Notes: generated by a model from the sequence alone, not told the origin. Positions 13,101 to 22,970 are shown, counted from the first letter of the stretch. The stretch: 64,000 nucleotides of DNA from Scleromitrula shiraiana (GCA_028455995.1 JABELC010000008.1:867501-931500); one strand, 5' to 3'. Translations and numbers: made by a program.

Positions 13101-13382
13101 GGAGGGAATTTCACGGATGTGGTGATTGAGATTCCGGTTAATGGGACGTTGAGGCAGCTGGAGATGGATAGGATGGCTATCGTGAATGGGTCGAAGTTTG
13201 GGTTGGATGTTAATCCATATGAGGGGTATAAGAGCACCTGGGTGGTGCCGGCTGGGGAGAGGGTATTTATGGGTAGGAGGGCGAGGTTGGAAATTGAAGG
13301 GTGTGTGGGGAGTGGATGCGGCGAGAATGGCGATGAAGCGGGGGCAACGGTTGGGGAGTGGGAGATCATTGAGTGGCAGTAG
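10184..13382 (+). CDS. Secreted acid trehalase, glycoside hydrolase family 65
   Basis: Hydrolyses trehalose to two glucose molecules at acid pH in the wall or vacuole, for growth on extracellular trehalose. Exons 10184-10428, 10489-11974 and 12039-13382 give 1,024 residues, close to the usual 1,050-1,100 of fungal ATH1/TreA proteins. A signal peptide is visible at residues 1-19 (LLQALLAFILVAGTFA). GH65 landmarks are MYFWDQDIWMFPSIA (glucose-binding WDxD region) and LDYEYHINTDVAL, where Glu514 is the expected general acid. DPDEWANNVDNGAFTQ bridges the second splice. Many NxS/T sequons (NATRDG, NMTDPD, NVTF, NGTL) suit a glycosylated secreted enzyme. Coding-strand base use changes sharply inside exon 3: C-rich from 12040 to 12470, then G-rich to the stop. 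The second intron has no stop in the upstream frame, so unspliced reading would continue with a wrong tail to 12478. Confidence 0.93.
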
Positions 13383-13942
13383 ATGAAAGAAAGAGGAGGA
13401 AAGAAGGGGGCAGATGATGTTATTTCATTAGCTTAGATATACCATTTGAAGGAGTTTGCCGGAATTAAGGAAAGGAAGGGAAGGGAACTATAGATGGGCG
13501 GGAAGTAGAACGTTAGACACCACGCAATCAGATATATATAGATCTAATAATCTAATTTTTAATTGCCTTGTATAATTCCAATGATTTTGATAAAACCGAC
13601 TTACAGATTATAATTTGCACTATCTCTGCTAGACACTGAACAAGCTTTGGAGTCAAGAATATCGCATAACCCCTATTCCATTTCATTCTCGCACGATACA
13701 ATTATAACGCCTACTTACCAGATCAAACACTTCGATGCTCGAGTGCAATAGATGAAATGTCATATATCCACTAGAGTTATACATCGGACTTAACGGCTAG
13801 TGTCAGGTCAGGGCAAATGATCCACAACAACACCTCCGTCTCCACCCCCCCTACCTCAAACCCTCTAAACCTCCTCCAAACCTTCAAATCTCAAAACCTC
13901 AAAAAAATTACCAAAAAAAGAACAAAGTAATGAACTCAGAAA
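13383..13942. other. Intergenic, trehalase 3' flank
   Basis: AG-rich 3' flank followed by AT-rich sequence. The C- and A-rich tract at about 13830-13925 directly downstream of the tRNA 3' end contains A runs. On the minus strand these are T runs, which could act as the RNA polymerase III terminator. Confidence 0.4.
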
Positions 13943-14036
13943 CTCTCTGACGGGGAGTCGAACCCCGGTCTCCCGCGCTTTGTCTTCCTCAAGAGAAGAT
14001 GACAAGCGGAAATCATGACCGTTAGACCATCAAAGA
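13943..14036 (-). tRNA. tRNA-Asp (GTC) with 22-nt intron
   Basis: Read on the minus strand this folds as a tRNA. The acceptor is TCTTTGA paired with TCAGAGA, with discriminator G as expected for Asp. The D arm is GTCTAACGGTCATGAT, and the anticodon stem is TCCGC/GCGGG with loop TT-GTC-A-C. The T arm is CGGGG-TTCGACT-CCCCG. The internal B box GGTTCGACTCC matches the Pol III consensus. A 22-nt intron (13978-13999) sits one base 3' of the anticodon, the canonical place. Within it GAC can pair with the GTC anticodon. Removing it leaves 72 nt, the normal mature length for tRNA-Asp. Confidence 0.93.
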
Positions 14037-15713
14037 TGATGAATGTTATCGAAGCTGTTTGCTTGATTTGATGATTGATAGCGAGCAAAACCATACTATA
14101 TTGTATTATCAATAACCAAAAATAGTGCTTGAGTATTGGTAGTATATTAGTTATGAGAGACTCTTTTATTACTGATTTTTTTTATGGGAGTATAATCTTT
14201 AATGATGAAAGGGAGGGAATTGTGATTAAGCCAGTGCACGTGTAAAAGGGAATTTTATCACAGTTGGGATTTTGAAGATTTTCACATTGGCTTTTTGAAG
14301 GCCCATATATAAACTCAGATACTTCCGTATAATACAGTAAGTAAGTACAATTAAACCTCGAATCAGATTTATTAACAATTCTAAACTTTTAAACCGCCTG
14401 GTTGAATTCTTTGTCATTCATTCATTATTCACCTCCATATTGACGAGTAAACCCATCATGAAAGCGTGATCCATTACTCCAAATATACCGCGTTATATGT
14501 GAGTATACTAATAATCCAAGGCGCAACCAATTTTTGTTTCTACAACTACGCTCGTATGAAGTATACTTTACTTCATCAAAATACTATTACTGCTAGTTTA
14601 CTACTTCCATCTTTGTCTTTGCATATACAAATACGTATACCGGTAAACATCTCCCAACTATCGAATAAACAACCATTCGGAACATCTCTTCCAGTCGATA
14701 TGACATGATATTGAATTGTAGACTGTAGTTGACAACAATTAGATAGATAGCTTCTCTCGCCTATAAAGTATTGTTCGTTTGAGTTAAGGTAGGTAGATAG
14801 TTAGGTTTCTTGCTTGCTAGCTATCTTCCTACTATTCCTCTCCATCATTTTCATTTCTTTTCTTGCATAAGCACAATTTAGATGTTGTCTTCGTCCTTCT
14901 CACACTGTTTTGGACTAACTTCTTCCTTATCATCTTACTCGTCATTATACTCGATGTCGTTATATTAAGCTTCTTCCTTTTCCTCACAACGAGTGGTCCA
15001 TGTAGGAATCGTTGAATTGAATCTCCTTTTGAAATGAAAATATATCCAAAATGGTCTACCTGAAAAATGCATTGGAGACCTTGTGGATTCCACATACGTA
15101 TGTAGATCAGATGTATGATATCGAAATGAGGAAATAAATCAATATCCTAGATATTGTTTGATTGTAACGATATAGTCATCTTAAATATCTATGAGGTGAG
15201 CTTCCAATTCTTAAGTTGTTTTTCACCCACCGAAACTAGACCTCGGTGCTGAAACGACTCAACAAGAAAGATTGAGGGCAACTATAACAGGTAGTCGTGC
15301 TCCTCTTTTTCTTTTCCGAGTATCTGCAATACATGCCAACGAAACCGAAGAAAGCCAAGCAGACCAGTCCATAACATAAAATCGCCCACTTCTCAATTAT
15401 ATGAATTCGAGTATCGGACCTTCATGGGACCTTTTCATTATGAGGTCGAAGAGTTTAGATAGGGACTAAAAATCAAAACCAGTTCATTACTTAAATCCTA
15501 GTTTTGATTGTTAAAGTAAAATAGAACAAATACCTCAATCTCCCAGTCTCCTGCATCTTAAAATCCAAAAAACGGTATTACACAGCATTATTTATCAGAT
15601 AACTTCCATCCGTAACTTGGATTCGAATCGTAGAGTATCCTACGATTCTACGTCTCATGGGATGGGTACCCGGGGATTTTCTGATTGCTATGGTGTTGTT
15701 TGGTTACTTGTTT

Positions 15714-15770
15714 ATTCATTCATTCATTCATTCATTCATTCATTCATTCATTCATTCATTCATTCGTTGA
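15714..15770. repeat. (ATTC)n microsatellite
   Basis: About 13 near-perfect ATTC tetranucleotides, ending in one ATTCG variant. Confidence 0.95.
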
Positions 15771-16156
15771 ATCGTTGTTTTAAACCCCGTAGACTGGGAT
15801 ATCTAGGTATAGAGCTTATTCGATTTCGAAAATACAGTAGATATGTCAGATTAGGCCAGATAAGAATGAGATGAATTACTCTACTATGATATATGATTCA
15901 TCCTGAGTCTGAAATATATGAGCAGCGAGTCTCTCTGATACTCTTTGCTGTTATCTACTAATACAGCCCTCTGAGATACGATACTCGCCCCAAACTATCT
16001 ATAAATACATCATATCGCTCCAAGTTTACTTGGAAGCCCCATAGTTTATCCAGAAGAATCATTACTCATGGAAACAAACACATCAGTCACTCAAGCAAAA
16101 GGGTCTTGGATATTTGAAAAAGCAATTGTACTAGTAATCTTCATCTAATCATAATC

Positions 16157-16262
16157 CGTTCATTCATTCATCCAATCCAATCCAATCCAATCCAATCCAA
16201 TCCATTCCACTCCGTTCCGTTTCGATCCAATCCATCCAATCCAATTCAAACCAAACCAAACC
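16157..16262. repeat. CCAAT/CCAAA-rich pentamer repeat
   Basis: About six perfect TCCAA pentamers at 16170-16201, then decayed copies (TCCATTCC, CCAAACCAAA) to about 16262. A short (ATA)n run follows at 16399-16420. Confidence 0.85.
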
Positions 16263-16473
16263 AAATCAATTATACAAAGAGTGTATGTAAACCATCCAGC
16301 GATCCGGCCATCCAACCATCCAACCAGCTCAATATAGGGTATGTAACTTAGGGTATGTAGTAGCCTCCAACCGTATCCATAAAACACCATCTTTTGTAGT
16401 AATAATAATAATAATAATAACAATCAATAATCCATCCATCCATCAGCCACCAAACCAAACCAATTCAATCCAA

Positions 16474-18873
16474 TCACTCTCTTACAATATCCAAATCATC
16501 ATCCGAACCTGCCAATGGTACAAAATCAACACTGAGACTCTCCCTACCCGCCTCTCTAATTCCATTCGCCGTAACAAATCTCGTCTTCTTTTTGGCTTTC
16601 AAAATGCCAGTAAGAGGTGCATTCTCACTGCCAGAGGACGATCCTGTATTTGCCCTCTTGCGTTTATGAGCAGGACCAAGGTCAATATTTGTACCTCTGG
16701 TACCAACGAGGCCAAGTTTTCGTGCATCGGGTGGGCTGCGTTCTTGACTTCTTTCATTGTTGCCGATATCTTGTGCATTTGGGAGTATTTGGTTTCGGCG
16801 TTTCATGTAGTCGGCACCAAGACCACCACCCATCATGCCCAATTTTCTTCCAAGTTCTCTTTCCTTCTCCTGTGCCAATAATTGGCGAGTCATTCGCTCT
16901 TCTTTGGAGCTTCCTCGATGGAATGCGTCGGGATCATAATCGACGTCATCCAACATATTAACGGCGCTTCTTTTGTTGCCGATGTAAATTTGACTATGAC
17001 TTTCTCTGTCATATTTAGTTTTCTCATTCTTCTTCATTTCTTGGCGGCGTTTTCGGAAGTTGGCCAAACTGGAAAAATCGTCATTGGTGTATTTACTCCC
17101 AGTTCCAGTTCCACCTCCAACAAATGTACGTTTTGGTCCGAAGTTCATTGTGTTGACTTCCATACGTCCTGCATGCGCTCTAGTAAGAGAAGCAGCGACA
17201 TGCCATTCGCAATATTCCGTATGACGTTTGTCAACCCAGGTCTCGCAGGCTTTGCCATCTCTTTTGATGCTATTACAAAGACCAAAGTCTCTATTAGTAG
17301 CAATTTCTAGAACAGTGTCTTCACTCGAATTGAGAGTAAGACTCCATTTTCCTGTGTCCTGTTTGCCTTTTGGTGGAGGCATGAAACCAGGGTTAAGGAG
17401 CGCAACGATAGTTCCTGGTTGGAGTTTCCAGAATTTTTCGAAAGCACCCTTGAATAGATATAGATCGACCTCCCATTTGAGATCAGTAAGTGTAAGAACC
17501 ATAAATTTACCATTATTTTGGTTTTGGGTTCGATGTGCTTGAGGAGCAGTTTTTGTGGCGATCGTTGCAAGAACAACTACATCCTCTTCAATCTGAGGAC
17601 CAGAGAAATCCGGTGCCTTAACAGTTTTCAAAAGATCGCCAATGACAAACGTTTTCTTTCCTTGAAGCGTTCGTGTCAATACACGATGAGGTATAATTCG
17701 TTTTGAAATGCGAGAAGAGGTATATGGTTCGAGTTCGATAGCTTCTGAATCTGAAATATCACCTGGTAATTTATTAGGATTGGTGTTTGCTCGTGCTCTT
17801 GAAGAAGAGTCAAACGAGGAACCTTGAGAACCGGATTGAGAACTAGGTCTTGATGAAAACGAAGTTTCTGCTCCACTCCTCGTGGGAATGGTTGACCGGA
17901 AATTGGCCGTGGTCTTTCGTCGGGTTAAGTCTCCATTTGACCTCTGATAAGAATCTAGTACCTCTTCTCTACTGAATTCCTTAGCAGGAGTTGGTAGATC
18001 CGGTAAATCCACGGCATTGTTTTTAAATTCCTCCATCTGCTTTTGATCTATATTAAATGCAGTACTGCGCTTTTCCCTAATAAGAGCATCTCTCTCAAGT
18101 CGCCTATACTCCATATTACGAATTGCGACCATTCTTTCGCCGAACGTCTTGAACGGTTTCTCTTCTTGACTTGAGTTTTGTGAAGTAGGTCTTCGACTTG
18201 CAGCTTGCGAATTACTTCTTTGCAAGAATGGTCCTGTTCTCTTTGAATCTTGGAAGTCTCTCTCCAAATTCTTCCTTAACCCTGGAGCTCTCTTCAATGA
18301 GATGTCAGTGCCTTTGAGGCCTTTATCAATTCCCAATAAGACCCGTCCTGGTGATCGTGGATTCTCTGTAGGTTGGACTCGACGAGGAGGTGATGCGGGA
18401 ACATCGATTTCCGCCCGTGATTTTGGACGTTGCGATTGCCTTTCTAATTGCCTTTCTCTGAATGTCGCCAATCTTGATGGTACTCTTTTTGTTGCGCCGG
18501 AATTTGATCTCGAAACAACTGGTGCAGGTTTACCGTTGTCGCTTTCCGAATCCGAAGGCTGCTTTGATTTCTTTTGCAGCTTCTTCAATTTGAGACGTGC
18601 TTGTATCTCTTGTAACTTTAGTTGTAGAGTCTCCTCATCATCTTCGTCGTCGTCGAAGATCATTCCGTCCATATCCATATCTGCCTTCATGCGATCCTTG
18701 CCGGTAGTGCGCTTCGAAGTGATCGTAGTGGATCTCTTAGTGGGGGATTGAGTAGGTGAGCAGCCTGTAGCTATACGTCGTAGTCGATCGCGACCACTTG
18801 GAGTACTCAAAAGAGCTTCGCGGGGAGACCTTGGAGGCCATTCGGGCGCACCGCCTTTTCTATTGTTGGTCAT
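16474..18873 (-). CDS. MCM10: Replication initiation factor MCM10
   Basis: Mcm10 activates the CMG helicase at origins and links it to DNA polymerase alpha. A single-exon frame gives 799 residues. The frame is open to 18900 only through a GTG codon, so the ATG at 18873 (MTNNRKGGAPEWPP) is taken as the start. The N-terminus has an acidic/Lys coiled-coil-like stretch (DDDEDDEETLQLKLQEIQ, about residues 70-100). The conserved OB-fold begins near residue 404 (KKTFVIGDLLKTVKAPDFSG). It continues through VLTLTDLKWEVDLYLFKGAF and is followed by a CCCH zinc finger near residue 531 with spacing CX9CX11CX2H. A second conserved patch is EVNTMNFGPKRTF. The C-terminus is basic (AHKRKRANT). Length is typical for filamentous fungi, and the OB-fold plus zinc finger makes the call secure. 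It is divergent from the RNase H2 subunit gene, with about 1.07 kb between starts. Confidence 0.96.
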   Translation of the reverse strand: MTNNRKGGAPEWPPRSPREALLSTPSGRDRLRRIATGCSPTQSPTKRSTTITSKRTTGKDRMKADMDMDGMIFDDDEDDEETLQLKLQEIQARLKLKKLQKKSKQPSDSESDNGKPAPVVSRSNSGATKRVPSRLATFRERQLERQSQRPKSRAEIDVPASPPRRVQPTENPRSPGRVLLGIDKGLKGTDISLKRAPGLRKNLERDFQDSKRTGPFLQRSNSQAASRRPTSQNSSQEEKPFKTFGERMVAIRNMEYRRLERDALIREKRSTAFNIDQKQMEEFKNNAVDLPDLPTPAKEFSREEVLDSYQRSNGDLTRRKTTANFRSTIPTRSGAETSFSSRPSSQSGSQGSSFDSSSRARANTNPNKLPGDISDSEAIELEPYTSSRISKRIIPHRVLTRTLQGKKTFVIGDLLKTVKAPDFSGPQIEEDVVVLATIATKTAPQAHRTQNQNNGKFMVLTLTDLKWEVDLYLFKGAFEKFWKLQPGTIVALLNPGFMPPPKGKQDTGKWSLTLNSSEDTVLEIATNRDFGLCNSIKRDGKACETWVDKRHTEYCEWHVAASLTRAHAGRMEVNTMNFGPKRTFVGGGTGTGSKYTNDDFSSLANFRKRRQEMKKNEKTKYDRESHSQIYIGNKRSAVNMLDDVDYDPDAFHRGSSKEERMTRQLLAQEKERELGRKLGMMGGGLGADYMKRRNQILPNAQDIGNNERSQERSPPDARKLGLVGTRGTNIDLGPAHKRKRANTGSSSGSENAPLTGILKAKKKTRFVTANGIREAGRESLSVDFVPLAGSDDDLDIVRE

Positions 18874-18956
18874 ACTACATTGAAGTGGATCAGAGTGCAC
18901 ATACCTTGAGACATAATTGATGAATAGAATATCAAACTTGATATCAAAAGGCAGGC

Positions 18957-18963
18957 CACGAAA
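18957..18963 (+). promoter_or_regulatory. SCB-like CACGAAA near MCM10 start
   Basis: CACGAAA, the Swi4/Swi6 cell-cycle box core, lies 84 bases upstream of the MCM10 ATG. A single 7-mer can occur by chance. It is listed only because it fits a G1/S-regulated gene. Confidence 0.3.
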
Positions 18964-19164
18964 TGATAAAACCGATCAATCTGCATTAATAATTATTGCA
19001 GTATTGATTATAATTGGTAATTATTAATTGTTGTAATCGTCGTATGTTGTGTTGTGTTGTGTTGTGTTGAATGTTAATTGTTGTTTATAGACGAATTGAA
19101 GTTCAAGACGCAGGTACAAAATTTGTGAAACTGGGGTTCAAGCCTAAGCTGTAAGAATTGATTA

Positions 19165-19210
19165 TAAGCGTGAGCGTGAGCGTGAGCGTGATTGTGAGCG
19201 TGAACGTGAA
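19165..19210. repeat. GTGAGC hexamer repeat
   Basis: About seven GTGAGC-like hexamers with two substituted copies (GTGATT, GTGAAC). Confidence 0.85.
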
Positions 19211-19701
19211 ATGTAGAAGCAAAAGTAGAATCTTTCCTGGGTCTAAAACTGGGGTATCGCGGGAGGTATGGGGAAGTTATATAGATTCTGTACACTGTAG
19301 ATAGATGACGATGGGTTCATTCGAATAGAGTTCAATATGAATTTTATAATTTCCTATCATCCGGACATATAAATCGTATACCGGTACGAAGTACATGAAT
19401 ACATCATCGCTACCAAAAGGTTGAAGTTTAGGATGTTCGCCAGTGTTGATAAGGAAAAGTGAATAAAATAAGTTTTTCATCAAAATGGTAGTATAATACG
19501 GAAGTACTAGTAGCTGGAACAGATGATAGTTTACTACTAATAAAAGAGTGTTAAGTACACTATAATAATAATAAACTAATAAGTGAATGGGTTGTCGTCC
19601 AGAGCATTAGCATTAGCATTAGCATTAGTATTAGTATTAAATTTTTTATCCATGTCATTTTCTTTAATTTTATTATTTAGTCTGAGTCTGAGAGTCACCA
19701 A

Positions 19702-19726
19702 ACGCGCCTACACGCGAATCGACGCG
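19702..19726. promoter_or_regulatory. Triple ACGCG (MCB-like) element, 10-bp phased
   Basis: ACGCG cores start at 19702, 19712 and 19722, exactly 10 bp apart, so they fall on one face of the helix. ACGCG is the core of the MluI cell-cycle box bound by MBF (Mbp1/Swi6), which drives G1/S genes in fungi. The element lies 215-239 bases upstream of the RNase H2B ATG and about 830 bases upstream of MCM10. The sites are seen; MBF binding is inferred. Confidence 0.6.
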
Positions 19727-19940
19727 ACTTTTACTTTTATAAGTCCGGTAGTTAGTTAAATTTATTATAGTACATACTCCGTATATATGTCTGCCCAACC
19801 ATTATATCATAACATATCCATTAACTTCTCTAGATGAAAAGAAAATACACTACTTTCAACATTTACAACTATAATTGAATCAGCACTTCATAAAACTTCA
19901 ATCTGTGTGTGGATCACACTAATTGTCATTGATTTCAAAT

Positions 19941-21293
19941 ATGGTCAAAACTAGAGGAAGATCGGCTGCTACTACCAAAGTTATACCAGAATCAACAGAG
20001 AATACAAAAAGCTCCGGACCAAAAGTTCAATTAAACCCGGAAGAATCCGATCCTCCAAGAGTCTTTATCTTACCAAAGGATGTTAGCACCGATGCTCGAA
20101 TCATCACACTTGAAAACCCGAGATATGCTAAGGATGATCGATATCTAGTCTGTCCAAAGAATGGATTCAACGAATTCAAGAGAATAGCTGCCCCTAAGAC
20201 TACCCCTCGAAGTTGGTTACTAGTTTCGGCAGATGATTTGCCCAATTCTCCGGATGAAGATGAAAGTAAGGAAAAGGAGGCATTAGACGGATATATTATG
20301 AAAGCACCCGATTTGTTCATTGCAACACCAATGGACTCGCTATTCATAATACTCCCTACTTTAGCGCCTATACAAGCGTCGAAATCTTCCGAGTCTTCAA
20401 AGAGGCTATTTTTGTCTGGTGATGATTATATTGATAAATTGGTGTCGACGTCACCACATCTACGCACTTTCTTGAGTACGGGAACCCTGCGGACAGGATT
20501 GGAAAAGAGAATGGCAGTTGTATGTGATACTGTAGAAGCAGGTGATGAAACTATGTTTCGAATAAGTCATGAGAAACTTTGCAACGAAATTCTAAGGAAA
20601 GCAAAGAAAATGGCAGAGTACGGACTGCCTGCTAGCATAGAGGAGAAGCTAGTCCGAAAAGCACTTGAAGTGCCGGTTCTTAGCATCAAGCGTGGAGAGG
20701 AACCAACTCAGGATGGAGATAGCGCGCCGCTAGAGTCTGGAACTTCCACACCACGAACAGATTCCCAAGATACACAAACTACCGATTCGACTACCGATTC
20801 TGCTGCAACGTCATTTTCCAAAACCTCGACAGCTGCGACATCGGTATCCGGTGATTCCGCGAATGCCATGAAAGAAGAGAAAATAACACTACCATCAATT
20901 GATGCACCGGAAGGAGTACCTGACTTGCTACGAATAAGGACAGCATTTTTCTTTATTTGCTCCAACTACATAGCCCCACATCTGAGTGAAGTCCTCAAGG
21001 AGTCCCTATTATCTTCAACATCTCCAATCGATTTCAAACCCCTGGACACGCATCTCGCACATCTGACAAAGCTCCGTCAGGATGCTCTTGCAGCAAGATC
21101 AGCTGGTGATTATTCAAGAAAGCGAGCTATGGTAGGTGATGACGAAGAGATGGAGGCAAGAGCAGAGAAGAAGCGCAAACAGGATGAAGAGGACAAGAGA
21201 AAGAAGGCTGGGGAAAGCAGAGGTGTGAAGAATTTGAAGAAGGTTAATACTAGTGGAATGAAGAAGATGAGTGATTTCTTTAAGAAGAAATGA
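19941..21293 (+). CDS. RNH202: Ribonuclease H2 subunit B (RNH202/Ydr279p family)
   Basis: Accessory subunit of RNase H2, which removes ribonucleotides from DNA and RNA from RNA:DNA hybrids. A single exon gives 450 residues from MVKTRGRSAATTK; the frame extends 18 bases further up but only through TTG. The N-terminal triple-barrel part is PPRVFILPKDVSTDARIITLENPR to APDLFIATPMDSLFIILPTLA (about residues 30-145). A helical/winged-helix part follows (MFRISHEKLCNEILRKAKKMAEYGLP, about 205-235). A Ser/Thr-rich linker comes next, then FFFICSNYIAPHLSEVLKESLL. The Lys-rich tail carries GMKKMSDFFKKK. This resembles the divergent C-terminal PCNA-binding motif of human RNASEH2B (MKSIDTFF). A phased ACGCG cluster lies upstream. 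It is convergent with DUO1, with only 175 bases between stop codons. Confidence 0.92.
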   Translation: MVKTRGRSAATTKVIPESTENTKSSGPKVQLNPEESDPPRVFILPKDVSTDARIITLENPRYAKDDRYLVCPKNGFNEFKRIAAPKTTPRSWLLVSADDLPNSPDEDESKEKEALDGYIMKAPDLFIATPMDSLFIILPTLAPIQASKSSESSKRLFLSGDDYIDKLVSTSPHLRTFLSTGTLRTGLEKRMAVVCDTVEAGDETMFRISHEKLCNEILRKAKKMAEYGLPASIEEKLVRKALEVPVLSIKRGEEPTQDGDSAPLESGTSTPRTDSQDTQTTDSTTDSAATSFSKTSTAATSVSGDSANAMKEEKITLPSIDAPEGVPDLLRIRTAFFFICSNYIAPHLSEVLKESLLSSTSPIDFKPLDTHLAHLTKLRQDALAARSAGDYSRKRAMVGDDEEMEARAEKKRKQDEEDKRKKAGESRGVKNLKKVNTSGMKKMSDFFKKK

Positions 21294-21468
21294 TTGTATT
21301 TTATTGAAGCATTTATGTGGCGTTAAGTTTGGATGGCATTGGGTTATTGGGGCTATCCAGATTGGCACATCTGAGATGTCATCACTGATGCATGATTGTA
21401 GAACATAGCATCAAAACATCACTGTTGATGCATGGTTGTAGAACATAGTGTTAAAATATTTGAATAAT

Positions 21469-22229
21469 TCATCGTACTCCACGAGCTCTCCCTCTTGCAA
21501 TCCCTCTACCAATGCCTGATCCACTTCTTCCTGTGCCCGTTGAACTTCCACGAGTAGAGCCATTCAGACCATAACCCGACGAACTAACACTTCCAGTACG
21601 TCCCGGAATCCCTCTACCTCTCCCTCTTCCCCTTGTGCCTCGAACCGCAGTACCAGCCTGTCGTTGTCGTTCTTCATCCTCAGCCTTCCGCTTCGCTTCT
21701 TCCCTTCTCCGCTCCTCCTCTGCAGCCCTCCTCTCCGCTGCCTGTGCCTTCAGAACCGTCTCGTTCTCCATATCTACAACATCTTGACTAGCACCCCGCC
21801 AATTTGGATTTAAGATCAATCTTTGATTATGTTCCGTTTGCGAAAGTATTCGAACCCACGTATTCAGAAGTGTTGATGCCGATGTGACGGTTCCTGAAAC
21901 TGTCTGTATATTTCTTTAGCTACATATGTATTATAACTACAATTGCTAGATCTGCTTACATCCATATTTCCCTTGGCAGTACCCAAACTGGCCAATACAC
22001 CTTCAATGACCTCATTTAAGTTTCGCACTCCTTCTAGTTCCCTCTGTAGGGCAGCTTCCCTTGTTGCCTCGGCATCATATTTAGATTCGCCGCCATTCCT
22101 ATTCTGATTCTCGGAAGATTTGATAGAAGCCTTATGATTAGATTTCGGAGGTTTGGAGGGTGATGCAAATAGATCTTCGTTATCTGAAGAATCGGAAAGA
22201 TCTAACTTGCCAATATCCGGGGTAGCCAT
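21469..22229 (-). CDS. DUO1: DASH complex subunit DUO1
   Basis: Component of the DASH/Dam1 ring that couples kinetochores to spindle microtubules. Exon 1 is 21960-22229 and exon 2 is 21469-21903, giving 234 residues. The conserved Duo1 helical region spans the splice: REAALQRELEGVRNLNEVIEGVLASLGTAKGNMD joins TVSGTVTSASTLLNTWVRILSQTEHNQRLILNPNW. After it come a charged coiled coil (KAQAAERRAAEEERRREEAKRKAEDEERQR, in two parts about residues 145-180) and a Gly/Arg/Ser-rich tail with RGRGRGRG and SGIGRGIARGRARG. The tail is basic and probably touches microtubules or RNA (inference). The acidic Ser-rich N-terminus (LDLSDSSDNEDLF) could be a CK2/CDK target. Two MluI boxes lie 86-101 bases upstream. 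Confidence 0.92.
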
Positions 22230-22314
22230 TTTTTAGTGGCGGGGCCGGGAATGTAATATATTATTTCTAGAATTCTTCGAGAAGTAACCCAAATAGTAAT
22301 ATAATGAGATATAA

Positions 22315-22330
22315 ACGCGTAAATACGCGT
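22315..22330. promoter_or_regulatory. Paired MluI cell-cycle boxes (ACGCGT x2)
   Basis: Perfect palindromic ACGCGT at 22315-22320 and 22325-22330, 10 bp apart, and 86-101 bases upstream of the DUO1 ATG. This is the MBF consensus. The phasing matches that in the RNase H2B promoter. Confidence 0.62.
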
Positions 22331-22885
22331 CGTGGGGGTTATAAACCAGCGGTTTATCAAAATCAATTACCGTGAAATTATGAAACTATCACAATTATAT
22401 TGATATATTATCCATGCACTCAGATTTCAGCCCACATTTTGACATGACGCTAATAAAACTCTCTACAAAAATGAATGGCTGGAAAATCATAATCCGACAA
22501 CCGACCTCCTTGTTTTTTTGACAACAACCCTTTGAACAATCAAACGGTAAGCAAAGCACAAATATATCCACCCCATCCTTCATGATCTTATGAAGTTTGC
22601 TTTGCCTCTTATTCAATCTTTTTATGCTGTTCTTCTTTTTTAATACAACAAGAATAATTTGATTCGATTTGTTTTGATCATTGTTGTCGTTGCAATCACG
22701 GTATCAAATCATCTAAAACCCTTCACTATCCCTAATAATTGCTACAGCATTACCCTTTTGCTGTGATACCTTGCGGCGTTGTTGTCACCATCGCATTCTC
22801 TTCAACAAACCTAATATACCTTTTGCGCATTTACATATCCTCTATTCTCTCAAATCGAAATCGAAAGCAATTCTATCGTATTTGT

Positions 22886-22891
22886 ACGCGT
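22886..22891. promoter_or_regulatory. MluI cell-cycle box near S/T-P-rich gene
   Basis: ACGCGT 80 bases upstream of the ATG at 22971, in the position expected of a promoter element. Confidence 0.45.
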
Positions 22892-22970
22892 TCTCGGTTC
22901 CTCTTCCGGACGACAGAATCTCATCCGTACATGATCTTAGATCTTGAGAAAATATTCACCTTTAACCAAA

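Larger units (their letters stand above)
14037..16473. other. Intergenic, AT-rich with microsatellites
   Basis: No supported gene. The open frame at 15617-15874 is translated ATTC repeat, and 16160-16423 (-) is translated CCAAT repeat. The rest is AT-rich without long open frames. The final bases form the 3' UTR of MCM10. Confidence 0.6.
18874..19940. other. Divergent promoter, MCM10 / RNase H2B
   Basis: Contains TTGTG repeats (19046-19070), a GTGAGC hexamer repeat (about 19165-19210), an AGCATT repeat (19603-19640) and a triple ACGCG element (listed separately). No open frame is credible. Confidence 0.6.
22230..22970. other. Divergent promoter, DUO1 / S/T-P-rich gene
   Basis: Holds three perfect ACGCGT boxes, two beside DUO1 and one near the S/T-P-rich gene (listed separately). 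The middle is AT-rich, and the frame at 22395-22616 (-) is not convincing. Confidence 0.6.

Noticed and set aside
18302..18751. 149-residue ORF antisense to MCM10
   Set aside because: Shadow of the MCM10 coding strand with no independent features.
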